NCBI GenBank assembly: GCA_949752795.1
Contig: CATKHW010000287.1
Location: 124,001-188,000 of the forward strand
Length of the DNA stretch: 64,000 bases
Origin: Hyperoodon ampullatus
Taxonomy: Eukaryota; Chordata; Mammalia; Artiodactyla; Ziphiidae
Direction of reading: 5' to 3'
Within the stretch, counting starts at the first letter, position 1, and the number at the start of each line of letters is the position of its first letter. Below are positions 12,171 to 26,082 of this stretch, piece by piece. The notes under the pieces are model-generated. The model was not told the origin of the DNA and ran no database searches. It saw only the letters and a list, made by a program, of their open reading frames with translations. The position numbers and the translations under genes were made by a program.

Positions 12171-13909
12171 CACTTGGGACTGAGACGATTGGTGAGATTG
12201 GGTGAGCAAATGCAGACCCTTTAAAGCAATAATGCATGGCACCCATTCCATGGGTCCGAACTCTCCAGGTTGAAGGGAATATTACTACAGCTATAACATG
12301 TGCGGGAAACCTAGAGAACGGACACACTGTGAATACGAAAGGTTTCTAAAACTCAACGCATAGTCCCTCCCCTGGTGCTCCGGTTTGACTTTCCGTCTGC
12401 TTTACTATCAACCTCCCAACTTGGAGAGACAGCCCCTTTAACCTCTTGGTTCGCACAGGTTGCCAATTTGGCAGAGGATGAAAGGGAAGAGGGAGAACCA
12501 ATGAGAGAGTAGCTGTTAGGCATTTGGACGGGCACATATCACTGTAATTTCCCGGCAGGAAGAAGAATTAACCAAATTCTCAGCCACCCACCGGGAACCA
12601 GTATAGGTCCTGAACCAAAATTTTGGACTTGCGGTCAGCTCACCAAAAGCGAGTTGAATAATGGAGCTCAGGGGCACAGCAATTCACAAACTGGCCGAGT
12701 AATAAAGGACAACTATCGTCCAAAAATCTGTTGAGGGAAGGCAACGAGGCGGACTTGAAAGCGAGGCAGAATAGCAGGAAACAGATTTCAAGAGGTACGT
12801 TGGAATCGCCTTTAAAGCACAGGAAGAGGGGCACAACTTCGACAATGATGCACTTGGCCAAAAAGGGCGTATGCGTTTTCTCCTGAATATATTCAGGAGA
12901 AAACGCATACGCCCTTTTTGGCCAAGCAAGCAAGCGGGCAATGCAAATCTGCACTACAAAGAAGTATCACTTCCCACCGGTCAAAAGGGACATCCACAAA
13001 ATGTGTAAGAACAAGAAAGGCAAGACAGGCCCTGGAGAACAGGGAGCCTTGTTATGCTGATGGGCGGGATGTAAATTGCCAACTGCCTCTCTGGAGGAGT
13101 GCATTCTGTTCCCTAAAACAAATAAAGAACAGAGCTACAGAGCCAAGGGCACTACCAGTCTAGGGAATATACCTTGGGAAAACTGAAAATCAATAAGACA
13201 GAGCAACCCCAAAATTTAGGGCTGCACTGCATACAAGGACCTCAACTTGGATACACCTTAAGTATCCCAGAAAATATAAACATGGTTCAAAAAATTGTGG
13301 TACTTACGTACTATGGAATATCCCTCAGCCATGAAATCAATGTCATAAGACCAGTAGCAGCAAAATGGGTGGATTCAGGTACGATGATTCTAAGTGAAAT
13401 AAGTCACACAGAAAAAGAAACTTATCATAAGATATCACTTATGAAGATCCTGTAAACATGGCTACACTTGAACTGAGTTAGGAAAGAGGACAGTGTCTCA
13501 CATTTAGAAAACACTCTTATACCTGCTTAAGGGGGAAGGAGAGGTGGGGTGATGCATAAAACCAGAGTTTGATATAAGCACAGGTACCGTTCCAAAAACC
13601 AACTATGGAATAGACAAGACCTACACCGTCCTCAGCGAAAGGGACTCAAAACCCCATATTTCCCGCAGAGGAAAATATCTGACTAGTAAGAATCTTAAAA
13701 CCTATGTATTGATATGTCTCCGTAAGGGAATCAAGTGTGTCTAGACTGGCATAAACATGGCAGCGAGAATCAGCTCAAACCCACTATAAAAAGGAATTTC
13801 AAAAACAAAACAAAAAAACTGGGAAATTCTTTACAATTCCTTCAGGGTCTCTGATGAAAGCTGGAATGACCCTATCTACAACGACAGCTGGCTGTGGCAT
13901 AAGGAGGGA
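12171..13909 (+). repeat. Satellite unit 8 (trimer position 1)
   Basis: Shares with unit 11 the markers aaaagcgag (near 12,646), acaaataaagaac (13,119), gagcaacccc (13,201), tacgtactatgg (13,305), gaggacag (13,486) and, at its end, ggctgtggcat (13,890). ttgaataatgg near 12,654 is private. Confidence 0.95.
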
Positions 13910-15648
13910 CACTTGGGACTGAGACGGTTGGTGAGATTGGGTGAGCAAATGCAGACCCTTTAAAGCAATAATGCATGGCACCCATTCCATGGGTCCGAAC
14001 TCTCCAGGTTGAAGGGAATATTACTACAGCTATAACATGTGCGGGAAACCTAGAGAACGGACACACTGTGAATACGAAAGGTTTCTAAAACTCAACGCAT
14101 AGTCCCTCTCCTGGTGCTCCGGTTTGACTTTCCGTCTGCTTTACTATCAACCTCCCAACTTGGAGAGACAGCCCCTTTAACCTCTTGGTTCGCACAGGTT
14201 GCCAATTTGGCAGAGGATGAAAGGGAAGAGGGAGAACCAATGAGAGAGTAGCTGTTAGGCATTTGGACGGGCACATATCACTGTAATTTCCCGGCAGGAA
14301 GAAGAATTAACCAAATTCTCAGCCACCCACCGGGAACCAGTATAGGTCCTGAACCAAAATTTTGGACTTGCGGTCAGTTCACCAAAAACGAGTTGAAAAA
14401 TGGAGCTCAGGGGCACAGCAATTCACAAACTGGCCGAGTAATAAAGGACAACTATCGTCCAAAAATCTGTTGAGGGAAGGCAACGAGGCGGACTTGAAAG
14501 CGAGGCAGAATAGCAGGAAACAGATTTCAAGAGGTACGTTGGAATCGCCTTTAAAGCACAGGAAGAGGGGCACAACTTCGACAATGATGCACTTGGCCAA
14601 AAAGGGCGTATGCGTTTTCTCCTGAATATATTCAGGAGAAAACGCATACGCCCTTTTTGGCCAAGCAAGCAAGTGGGCAATGCAAATCTGCACTACAAAG
14701 AAGTATCACTTCCCACCGGTCAAAAGGGACATCCACAAAATGTGTAAGAACAAGAAAGGCAAGACAGGCCCTGGAGAACAGGGAGCCTTGTTATGCTGAT
14801 GGGCGGGATGTAAATTGCCAACTGCCTCTCTGGAGGAGTGCATTCTGTTCCCTAAAACAAGTAAAGAACAGAGCTACAGAGCCAAGGGCACTACCAGTCT
14901 AGGGAATATACCTTGGGAAAACTGAAAATCAATAAGACAGAGCCACCCCAAAATTTAGGGCTGCACTGCATACAAGGACCTCAACTTGGATACACCTTAA
15001 GTATCCCAGAAAATATAAACATGGTTCAAAAAATTGTGGTACTTACGTACGATGGAATATCCCTCAGCCAGGAAATCAATGTCATAAGACCAGTAGCAGC
15101 AAAATGGGTGGATTCAGGTACGATGATTCTAAGTGAAATAAGTCACACAGAAAAAGAAACTTATCATAAGATATCACTTATGAAGATCCTGTAAACATGG
15201 CTACACTTGAACTGAGTTAGGAAAGAGAACAGTGTCTCACATTTAGAAAACACTCTTATACCTGCTTAAGGGGGAAGGAGAGGTGGGGTGATGCATAAAA
15301 CCAGAGTTTGATATAAGCACAGGTACCGTTCCAAAAACCAACTATGGAATAGACAAGACCTACACCGTCCTCAGCGAAAGGGACTCAAAACCCCATATTT
15401 CCCGCAGAGGAAAATATCTGACTAGTAAGAATCTTAAAACCTATGTATTGATATGTCTCCATAAGGGAATCATGTGTGTCTAGACTGTCATAAACATGGC
15501 AGCGAGAATCAGCTCAAACCCACTATAAAAAGGAATTTCAAAAACAAAACAAAAAAACTGGGAAATTCTTTACAATTCCTTCAGGGTCTCTGATGAAAGC
15601 TGGAATGACCCTATCTACAACGACAGCTGGATGTGGCATAAGGAGGGA
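13910..15648 (+). repeat. Satellite unit 9 (trimer position 2)
   Basis: Has cagccaggaaatc near 15,066 and ggaatcatgtgtg near 15,467, as in units 12 and 13. Private: gtcagttcacc near 14,374 and caagtgggcaatg near 14,671. Confidence 0.95.
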
Positions 15649-17387
15649 CACTTGGGACTGAGACGATTGGTGAGATTGGGTGAGCAAATGCAGACCCTTT
15701 AAAGCAATAATGCATGGCACCCATTCCATGGGTCCGAACTCTCCAGGTTGAAGGGAATATTACTACAGCTATAACATGTGCGGGAAACCTAGAGAACGGA
15801 CACACTGTGAATACGAAAGGTTTCTAAAACTCAACGCATAGTCCCTCTCCTGGTGCTCCGGTTTGACTTTCCGTCTGCTTTACTATCAACCTCCCAACAT
15901 GGAGAGACAGCCCCTTTAACCTCTTGGTTCGCACAGGTTGCCAATTTGGCAGAGGATGAAAGGGAAGAGGGAGAACCAATGAGAGAGTAGCTGTTAGGCA
16001 TTTGGACGGGCACATATCACTGTAATTTCCCGGCAGGAAGAAGAATTAACCAAATTCTCAGCCACCCACCGGGAACCAGTATAGGTCCTGAACCAAAATT
16101 TTGGACTTGCGGTCAGCTCACCAAAAACGAGTTGAAAAATGGAGCTCAGGGGCACAGCAATTCACAAACTGGCCGAGTAATAAAGGACAACTATCGTCCA
16201 AAAATCTGTTGAGGGAAGGCAACGAGGCGGACTTGAAAGCGAGGCAGAATAGCAGGAAACAGATTTCAAGAGGTACGTTGGAATCGCCTTTAAAGCACAG
16301 GAAGAGGGGCACAACTTCGACAATGATGCACTTGGCCAAAAAGGGCGTATGTGTTTTCTCCTGAATATATTCAGGAGAAAACGCATACGCCCTTTTTGGC
16401 CAAGCAAGCAAGCGGGCAATGCAAATCTGCACTAAAAAGAAGTATCACTTCCCACCGGTCAAAAGGGACATCCACAAAATGTGTAAGAACAAGAAAGGCA
16501 AGACAGGCCCTGGAGAACAGGGAGCCTTGTTATGCTGATGGGCGGGATGTAAATTGCCAACTGCCTCTCTGGAGGAGTGCATTCTGTTCCCTAAAACAAG
16601 TAAAGAACAGAGCTACAGAGCCAAGGGCACTACCAGTCTAGGGAATATACCTTGGGAAAACTGAAAATCAATAAGACAGAGCCACCCCAAAATTTAGGGC
16701 TGCACTGCATACAAGGGCCTCAACTTGGATACACCTTAAGTATCCCAGAAAATATAAACATGGTTCAAAAAATTGTGGTACTTATGTACGATGGAATATC
16801 CCTCAGCCATGAAATCAATGTCATAAGACCAGTAGCAGCAAAATGGGTGGATTCAGGTACGATGATTCTAAGTGAAATAAGTCACACAGAAAAAGAAACT
16901 TATCATAAGATATCACTTATGAAGATCCTGTAAACATGGCTACACTTGAACTGAGTTAGGAAAGAGAACAGTGTCTCACATTTAGAAAACACTCTTATAC
17001 CTGCTTAAGGGGGAAGGAGAGGTGGGGTGATGCATAAAACCAGAGTTTGATATAAGCACAGGTACCGTTCCAAAAACCAACTATGGAATAGACAAGACCT
17101 ACACCGTCCTCAGCGAAAGGGACTCAAAACCCCATATTTCCCGCAGAGGAAAATATCTGACTAGTAAGAATCTTAAAACCTATGTATTGATATGTCTCCG
17201 TAAGGGAATCAAGTGTGTCTAGACTGGCATAAACATGGCAGCGAGAATCAGCTCAAACCCACTATAAAAAGGAATTTCAAAAACAAAACAAAAAAACTGG
17301 GAAATTCTTTACAATTCCTTCAGGGTCTCTGATGAAGGCTGGAATGACCCTATCTACAACGACAGCTGGATGTGGCATAAGGAGGGA
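15649..17387 (+). repeat. Satellite unit 10 (trimer position 3)
   Basis: Shares with unit 14 cccaacatggag (15,892), ctgcactaaaaag (16,427), acaagggcctc (16,711) and cttatgtacg (16,782). Its left palindrome arm has gtatgtgttttc near 16,348. Confidence 0.95.
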
Positions 17388-19126
17388 CACTTGGGACTGA
17401 GACGATTGGTGAGATTGGGTGAGCAAATGCAGACCCTTTAAAGCAATAATGCATGGCACCCATTCCATGGGTCCGAACTCTCCAGGTTGAAGGGAATATT
17501 ACTACAGCTATAACATGTGCGGGAAACCTAGAGAACGGACACACTGTGAATACGAAAGGTTTCTAAAACTCAACGCATAGTCCCTCCCCTGGTGCTCCGG
17601 TTTGACTTTCCGTCTGCTTTACTATCAACCTCCCAACTTGGAGAGACAGCCCCTTTAACCTCTTGGTTCGCACAGGTTGCCAATTTGGCAGAGGATGAAA
17701 GGGAAGAGGGAGAACCAATGAGAGAGTAGCTGTTAGGCATTTGGACGGGCACATATCACTGTAATTTCCCGGCAGGAAGAAGAATTAACCAAATTCTCAG
17801 CCACCCACCGGGAACCAGTATAGGCCCTGAACCAAAATTTTGGACTTGCGGTCAGCTCACCAAAAGCGAGTTGAAAAATGGAGCTCAGGGGCACAGCAAT
17901 TCACAAACTGGCCGAGTAATAAAGGACAACTATCGTCCAAAAATCTGTTGAGGGAAGGCAACGAGGCGGACTTGAAAGCGAGGCAGAATAGCAGGAAACA
18001 GATTTCAAGAGGTACGTTGGAATCGCCTTTAAAGCACAGGAAGAGGGGCACAACTTCGACAATGATGCACTTGGCCAAAAAGGGCGTATGCGTTTTCTCC
18101 TGAATATATTCAGGAGAAAACGCATACGCCCTTTTTGGCCAAGCAAGCAAGCGGGCAATGCAAATCTGCACTACAAAGAAGTATCACTTCCCACCGGTCA
18201 AAAGGGACATCCACAAAATGTGTAAGAACAAGAAAGGCAAGACAGGCCCTGGAGAACAGGGAGCCTTGTTATGCTGATGGGCGGGATGTAAATTGCCAAC
18301 TGCCTCTCTGGAGGAGTGCATTCTGTTCCCTAAAACAAATAAAGAACAGAGCTACAGAGCCAAGGGCACTACCAGTCTAGGGAATATACCTTGGGAAAAC
18401 TGAAAATCAATAAGACAGAGCAACCCCAAAATTTAGGGCTGCACTGCATACAAGGACCTCAACTTGGATACACCTTAAGTATCCCAGAAAATATAAACAT
18501 GGTTCAAAAAATTGTGGTACTTACGTACTATGGAATATCCCTCAGCCATGAAATCAATGTCATAAGACCAGTAGCAGCAAAATGGGTGGATTCAGGTACG
18601 ATGATTCTAAGTGAAATAAGTCACACAGAAAAAGAAACTTATCATAAGATATCACTTATGAAGATCCTGTAAACATGGCTACACTTGAACTGAGTTAGGA
18701 AAGAGGACAGTGTCTCACATTTAGAAAACACTCTTATACCTGCTTAAGGGGGAAGGAGAGGTGGGGTGATGCATAAAACCAGAGTTTGATATAAGCACAG
18801 GTACCGTTCCAAAAACCAACTATGGAATAGACAAGACCTACACCGTCCTCAGCGAAAGGGACTCAAAACCCCATATTTCCCGCAGAGGAAAATATCTGAC
18901 TAGTAAGAATCTTAAAACCTATGTATTGATATGTCTCCGTAAGGGAATCAAGTGTGTCTAGACTGGCATAAACATGGCAGCGAGAATCAGCTCAAACCCA
19001 CTATAAAAAGGAATTTCAAAAACAAAACAAAAAAACTGGGAAATTCTTTACAATTCCTTCAGGGTCTCTGATGAAAGCTGGAATGACCCTATCTACAACG
19101 ACAGCTGGCTGTGGCATAAGGAGGGA
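17388..19126 (+). repeat. Satellite unit 11 (trimer position 1)
   Basis: Second copy of the unit 8 type, 5,217 bp away, with the same set of markers (aaaagcgag, acaaataaag, gagcaacccc, tacgtactatgg, gaggacag, ggctgtggcat). Private: tataggccctgaacc near 17,820. Confidence 0.95.
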
Positions 19127-20865
19127 CACTTGGGACTGAGACGGTTGGTGAGATTCGGTGAGCAAATGCAGACCCTTTAAAGCAATAATGCATGGCACCC
19201 ATTCCATGGGTCCGAACTCTCCAGGTTGAAGGGAATATTACTACAGCTATAACATGTGCGGGAAACCTAGAGAACGGACACACTGTGAATACGAAAGGTT
19301 TCTAAAACTCAACGCATAGTCCCTCTCCTGGTGCTCCGGTTTGACTTTCCGTCTGCTTTACTATCAACCTCCCAACTTGGAGAGACAGCCCCTTTAACCT
19401 CTTGGTTCGCACAGGTTGCCAATTTGGCAGAGGATGAAAGGGAAGAGGGAGAACCAATGAGAGAGTAGCTGTTAGGCATTTGGACGGGCACATATCACTG
19501 TAATTTCCCGGCAGGAAGAAGAATTAACCAAATTCTCAGCCACCCACCGGGAACCAGTATAGGTCCTGAACCAAAATTTTGGACTTGCGGTCAGCTCACC
19601 AAAAACGAGTTGAAAAATGGAGCTCAGGGGCACAGCAATTCACAAACTGGCCGAGTAATAAAGGACAACTATCGTCCAAAAATCTGTTGAGGGAAGGCAA
19701 CGAGGCGGACTTGAAAGCGAGGCAGAATAGCAGGAAACAGATTTCAAGAGGTACGTTGGAATCGCCTTTAAAGCACAGGAAGAGGGGCACAACTTCGACA
19801 ATGATGCACTTGGCCAAAAAGGGCGTATGCGTTTTCTCCTGAATATATTCAGGAGAAAACGCATACGCCCTTTTTGGCCAAGCAAGCAAGCGGGCAATGC
19901 AAATCTGCACTACAAAGAAGTATCACTTCCCACCGGTCAAAAGGGACATCCACAAAATGTGTAAGAACAAGAAAGGCAAGACAGGCCCTGGAGAACAGGG
20001 AGCCTTGTTATGCTGATGGGCGGGATGTAAATTGCCAACTGCCTCTCTGGAGGAGTGCATTCTGTTCCCTAAAACAAGTAAAGAACAGAGCTACAGAGCC
20101 AAGGGCACTACCAGTCTAGGGAATATACCTTGGGAAAACTGAAAATCAATAAGACAGAGCCACCCCAAAATTTAGGGCTGCACTGCATACAAGGACCTCA
20201 ACTTGGATACACCTTAAGTATCCCAGAAAATATAAACATGGTTCAAAAAATTGTGGTACTTACGTACGATGGAATATCCCTCAGCCAGGAAATCAATGTC
20301 ATAAGACCAGTAGCAGCAAAATGGGTGGATTCAGGTACGATGATTCTAAGTGAAATAAGTCACACAGAAAAAGAAACTTATCATAAGATATCACTTATGA
20401 AGATCCTGTAAACATGGCTACACTTGAACTGAGTTAGGAAAGAGAACAGTGTCTCACATTTAGAAAACACTCTTATACCTGCTTAAGGGGGAAGGAGAGG
20501 TGGGGTGATGCATAAAACCAGAGTTTGATATAAGCACAGGTACCGTTCCAAAAACCAACTATGGAATAGACAAGACCTACACCGTCCTCAGCGAAAGGGA
20601 CTCAAAACCCCATATTTCCCGCAGAGGAAAATATCTGACTAGTAAGAATCTTAAAACCTATGTATTGATATGTCTCCATAAGGGAATCATGTGTGTCTAG
20701 ACTGTCATAAACATGGCAGCGAGAATCAGCTCAAACCCACTATAAAAAGGAATTTCAAAAACAAAACAAAAAAACTGGGAAATTCTTTACAATTCCTTCA
20801 GGGTCTCTGATGAAAGCTGGAATGACCCTATCTACAACGACAGCTGGCTGTGGCATAAGGAGGGA
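19127..20865 (+). repeat. Satellite unit 12 (trimer position 2)
   Basis: Unit 9 type by cagccaggaaatc (near 20,283) and ggaatcatgtgtg (near 20,684). Its end has ggctgtggcat, absent from unit 9. Private: gagattcggtgag near 19,151. Confidence 0.95.
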
Positions 20866-22604
20866 CACTTGGGACTGAGACGGTTGGTGAGATTGGGTGA
20901 GCAAATGCAGACCCTTTAAAGCAATAATGCATGGCACCCATTCCATGGGTCCGAACTCTCCAGGTTGAAGGGAATATTACTACAGCTATAACATGTGCGG
21001 GAAACCTAGAGAACGGACACACTGTGAATACGAAAGGTTTCTAAAACTCAACGCATAGTCCCTCTCCTGGTGCTCCGGTTTGACTTTCCGTCTGCTTTAC
21101 TATCAACCTCCCAACTTGGAGAGACAGCCCCTTTAACCTCTTGGTTCGCACAGGTTGCCAATTTGGCAGAGGATGAAAGGGAAGAGGGAGAACCAATGAG
21201 AGAGTAGCTGTTAGGCATTTGGACGGGCACATATCACTGTAATTTCCCGGCAGGAAGAAGAATTAACCAAATTCTCAGCCACCCACCGGGAACCAGTATA
21301 GGTCCTGAACCAAAATTTTGGACTTGCGGTGAGCTCACCAAAAACGAGTTGAAAAATGGAGCTCAGGGGCACAGCAATTCACAAACTGGCCGAGTAATAA
21401 AGGACAACTATCGTCCAAAAATCTGTTGAGGGAAGGCAACGAGGCGGACTTGAAAGCGAGGCAGAATAGCAGGAAACAGATTTCAAGAGGTACGTTGGAA
21501 TCGCCTTTAAAGCACAGGAAGAGGGGCACAACTTCGACAATGATGCACTTGGCCAAAAAGGGCGTATGCGTTTTCTCCTGAATATATTCAGGAGAAAACG
21601 CATACGCCCTTTTTGGCCAAGCAAGCAAGCGGGCAATGCAAATCTGCACTACAAAGAAGTATCACTTCCCACCGGTCAAAAGGGACATCCACAAAATGTG
21701 TAAGAACAAGAAAGGCAAGACAGGCCCTGGAGAACAGGGAGCCTTGTTATGCTGATGGGCGGGATGTAAATTGCCAACTGCCTCTCTGGAGGAGTGCATT
21801 CTGTTCCCTAAAACAAGTAAAGAACAGAGCTACAGAGCCAAGGGCACTACCAGTCTAGGGAATATACCTTGGGAAAACTGAAAATCAATAAGACAGAGCC
21901 ACCCCAAAATTTAGGGCTGCACTGCATACAAGGACCTCAACTTGGATACACCTTAAGTATCCCAGAAAATATAAACATGGTTCAAAAAATTGTGGTACTT
22001 ACGTACGATGGAATATCCCTCAGCCAGGAAATCAATGTCATAAGACCAGTAGCAGCAAAATGGGTGGATTCAGGTACGATGATTCTAAGTGAAATAAGTC
22101 ACACAGAAAAAGAAACTTATCATAAGATATCACTTATGAAGATCCTGTAAACATGGCTACACTTGAACTGAGTTAGGAAAGAGAACAGTGTCTCACATTT
22201 AGAAAACACTCTTATACCTGCTTAAGGGGGAAGGAGAGGTGGGGTGATGCATAAAACCAGAGTTTGATATAAGCACAGGTACCGTTCCAAAAACCAACTA
22301 TGGAATAGACAAGACCTACACCGTCCTCAGCGAAAGGGACTCAAAACCCCATATTTCCCGCAGAGGAAAATATCTGACTAGTAAGAATCTTAAAACCTAT
22401 GTATTGATATGTCTCCATAAGGGAATCATGTGTGTCTAGACTGTCATAAACATGGCAGCGAGAATCAGCTCAAACCCACTATAAAAAGGAATTTCAAAAA
22501 CAAAACAAAAAAACTGGGAAATTCTTTACAATTCCTTCAGGGTCTCTGATGAAAGCTGGAATGACCCTATCTACAACGACAGCTGGATGTGGCATAAGGA
22601 GGGA
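20866..22604 (+). repeat. Satellite unit 13 (extra position-2 unit)
   Basis: A second unit of the same type as unit 12, with cagccaggaaatc (22,022) and ggaatcatgtgtg (22,423). It breaks the three-unit rhythm. Private: gcggtgagctcacc near 21,325. Confidence 0.95.
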
Positions 22605-24343
22605 CACTTGGGACTGAGACGATTGGTGAGATTGGGTGAGCAAATGCAGACCCTTTAAAGCAATAATGCATGGCACCCATTCCATGGGTCCGAACTCTCC
22701 AGGTTGAAGGGAATATTACTACAGCTATAACATGTGCGGGAAACCTAGAGAACGGACACACTGTGAATACGAAAGGTTTCTAAAACTCAACGCATAGTCC
22801 CTCTCCTGGTGCTCCGGTTTGACTTTCCGTCTGCTTTACTATCAACCTCCCAACATGGAGAGACAGCCCCTTTAACCTCTTGGTTCGCACAGGTTGCCAA
22901 TTTGGCAGAGGATGAAAGGGAAGAGGGAGAACCAATGAGAGAGTAGCTGTTAGGCATTTGGACGGGCACATATCACTGTAATTTCCCGGCAGGAAGAAGA
23001 ATTAACCAAATTCTCAGCCACCCACCGGGAACCAGTATAGGTCCTGAACCAAAATTTTGGACTTGCGGTCAGCTCACCAAAAACGAGTTGAAAAATGGAG
23101 CTCAGGGGCACAGCAATTCACAAACTGGCCGAGTAATAAAGGACAACTATCGTCCAAAAATCTGTTGAGGGAAGGCAACGAGGCGGACTTGAAAGCGAGG
23201 CAGAATAGCAGGAAACAGATTTCAAGAGGTACGTTGGAATCGCCTTTAAAGCACAGGAAGAGGGGCACAACTTCGACAATGATGCACTTGGCCAAAAAGG
23301 GCGTATGCGTTTTCTCCTGAATATATTCAGGAGAAAACGCATACGCCCTTTTTGGCCAAGCAAGCAAGCGGGCAATGCAAATCTGCACTAAAAAGAAGTA
23401 TCACTTCCCACCGGTCAAAAGGGACATCCACAAAATGTGTAAGAACAAGAAAGGCAAGACAGGCCCTGTAGAACAGGGAGCCTTGTTATGCTGATGGGCG
23501 GGATGTAAATTGCCAACTGCCTCTCTGGAGGAGTGCATTCTGTTCCCTAAAACAAGTAAAGAACAGAGCTACAGAGCCAAGGGCACTACCAGTCTAGGGA
23601 ATATACCTTGGGAAAACTGAAAATCAATAAGACAGAGCCACCCCAAAATTTAGGGCTGCACTGCATACAAGGGCCTCAACTTGGATACACCTTAAGTATC
23701 CCAGAAAATATAAACATGGTTCAAAAAATTGTGGTACTTATGTACGATGGAATATCCCTCAGCCATGAAATCAATGTCATAAGACCAGTAGCAGCAAAAT
23801 GGGTGGATTCAGGTACGATGATTCTAAGTGAAATAAGTCACACAGAAAAAGAAACTTATCATAAGATATCACTTATGAAGATCCTGTAAACATGGCTACA
23901 CTTGAACTGAGTTAGGAAAGAGAACAGTGTCTCACATTTAGAAAACACTCTTATACCTGCTTAAGGGGGAAGGAGAGGTGGGGTGATGCATAAAACCAGA
24001 GTTTGATATAAGCACAGGTACCGTTCCAAAAACCAACTATGGAATAGACAAGACCTACACCGTCCTCAGCGAAAGGGACTCAAAACCCCATATTTCCCGC
24101 AGAGGAAAATATCTGACTAGTAAGAATCTTAAAACCTATGTATTGATATGTCTCCATAAGGGAATCATGTGTGTCTAGACTGTCATAAACATGGCAGCGA
24201 GAATCAGCTCAAACCCACTATAAAAAGGAATTTCAAAAACAAAACAAAAAAACTGGGAAATTCTTTACAATTCCTTCAGGGTCTCTGATGAAGGCTGGAA
24301 TGACCCTATCTACAACGACAGCTGGATGTGGCATAAGGAGGGA
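22605..24343 (+). repeat. Satellite unit 14 (trimer position 3)
   Basis: Unit 10 type by cccaacatggag (22,849), ctgcactaaaaag (23,382), acaagggcctc (23,667) and cttatgtacg (23,737). Unlike unit 10 it also has ggaatcatgtgtg near its end. Private: ggccctgtagaac near 23,461. Confidence 0.95.
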
Positions 24344-26082
24344 CACTTGGGACTGAGACGATTGGTGAGATTGGGTGAGCAAATGCAGACCCTTTAAAGC
24401 AATAATGCATGGCACCCATTCCATGGGTCCGAACTCTCCAGGTTGAAGGGAATATTACTACAGCTATAACATGTGCGGGAAACCTAGAGAACGGACACAC
24501 TGTGAATACGAAAGGTTTCTAAAACTCAACGCATAGTCCCTCCCCTGGTGCTCCGGTTTGACTTTCCGTCTGCTTTACTATCAACCTCCCAACTTGGAGA
24601 GACAGCCCCTTTAACCTCTTGGTTCGCACAGGTTGCCAATTTGGCAGAGGATGAAAGGGAAGAGGGAGAACCAATGAGAGAGTAGCTGTTAGGCATTTGG
24701 ACGGGCACATATCACTGTAATTTCCCGGCAGGAAGAAGAATTAACCAAATTCTCAGCCACCCACCGGGAACCAGTATAGGTCCTGAACCAAAATTTTGGA
24801 CTTGCGGTCAGCTCACCAAAAGCGAGTTGAAAAATGGAGCTCAGGGGCACAGCAATTCACAAACTGGCCGAGTAATAAAGGACAACTATCGTCCAAAAAT
24901 CTGTTGAGGGAAGGCAACGAGGCGGACTTGAAAGCGAGGCAGAATAGCAGGAAACAGATTTCAAGAGGTACGTTGGAATCGCCTTTACAGCACAGGAAGA
25001 GGGGCACAACTTCGACAATGATGCACTTGGCCAAAAAGGGTGTATGCGTTTTCTCCTGAATATATTCAGGAGAAAACGCATACGCCCTTTTTGGCCAAGC
25101 AAGCAAGCGGGCAATGCAAATCTGCACTACAAAGAAGTATCACTTCCCACCGGTCAAAAGGGACATCCACAAAATGTGTAAGAACAAGAAAGGCAAGACA
25201 GGCCCTGGAGAACAGGGAGCCTTGTTATGCTGATGGGCGGGATGTAAATTGCCAACTGCCTCTCTGGAGGAGTGCATTCTGTTCCCTAAAACAAGTAAAG
25301 AACAGAGCTACAGAGCCAAGGGCACTACCAGTCTAGGGAATATACCTTGGGAAAACTGAAAATCAATAAGACAGAGCCACCCCAAAATTTAGGGCTGCAC
25401 TGCATACAAGGACCTCAACTTGGATACACCTTAAGTATCCCAGAAAATATAAACATGGTTCAAAAAATTGTGGTACTTACGTACGATGGAATATCCCTCA
25501 GCCATGAAATCAATGTCATAAGACCAGTAGCAGCAAAATGGGTGGATTGAGGTACGATGATTCTAAGTGAAATAAGTCACACAGAAAAAGAAACTTATCA
25601 TAAGATATCACTTATGAAGATCCTGTAAACATGGCTACACTTGAACTGAGTTAGGAAAGAGAAGAGTGTCTCACATTTAGAAAACACTCTTATACCTGCT
25701 TAAGGGGGAAGGAGAGGTGGGGTGATGCATAAAACCAGAGTTTGATATAAGCACAGGTACCGTTCCAAAAACCAACTATGGAATAGACAAGACCTACACC
25801 GTCCTCAGCGAAAGGGACTCAAAACCCCATATTTCCCGCAGAGGAAAATATCTGACTAGTAAGAATCTTAAAACCTATGTATTGATATGTCTCCGTAAGG
25901 GAATCAAGTGTGTCTAGACTGGCATAAACATGGCAGCGAGAATCAGCTCAAACCCACTATAAAAAGGAATTTCAAAAACAAAACAAAAAAACTGGGAAAT
26001 TCTTTACAATTCCTTCAGGGTCTCTGATGAAGGCTGGAATGACCCTATCTACAACGACAGCTGGATGTGGCATAAGGAGGGA
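24344..26082 (+). repeat. Satellite unit 15
   Basis: Has gcctttacagcac near 24,982, gggtgtatgcg in the left palindrome arm (25,038), and a premature stop (gattga, near 25,546) in the LINE-1-derived frame, shared with unit 16. gagaagagtgtc near 25,661 is private. Confidence 0.95.
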
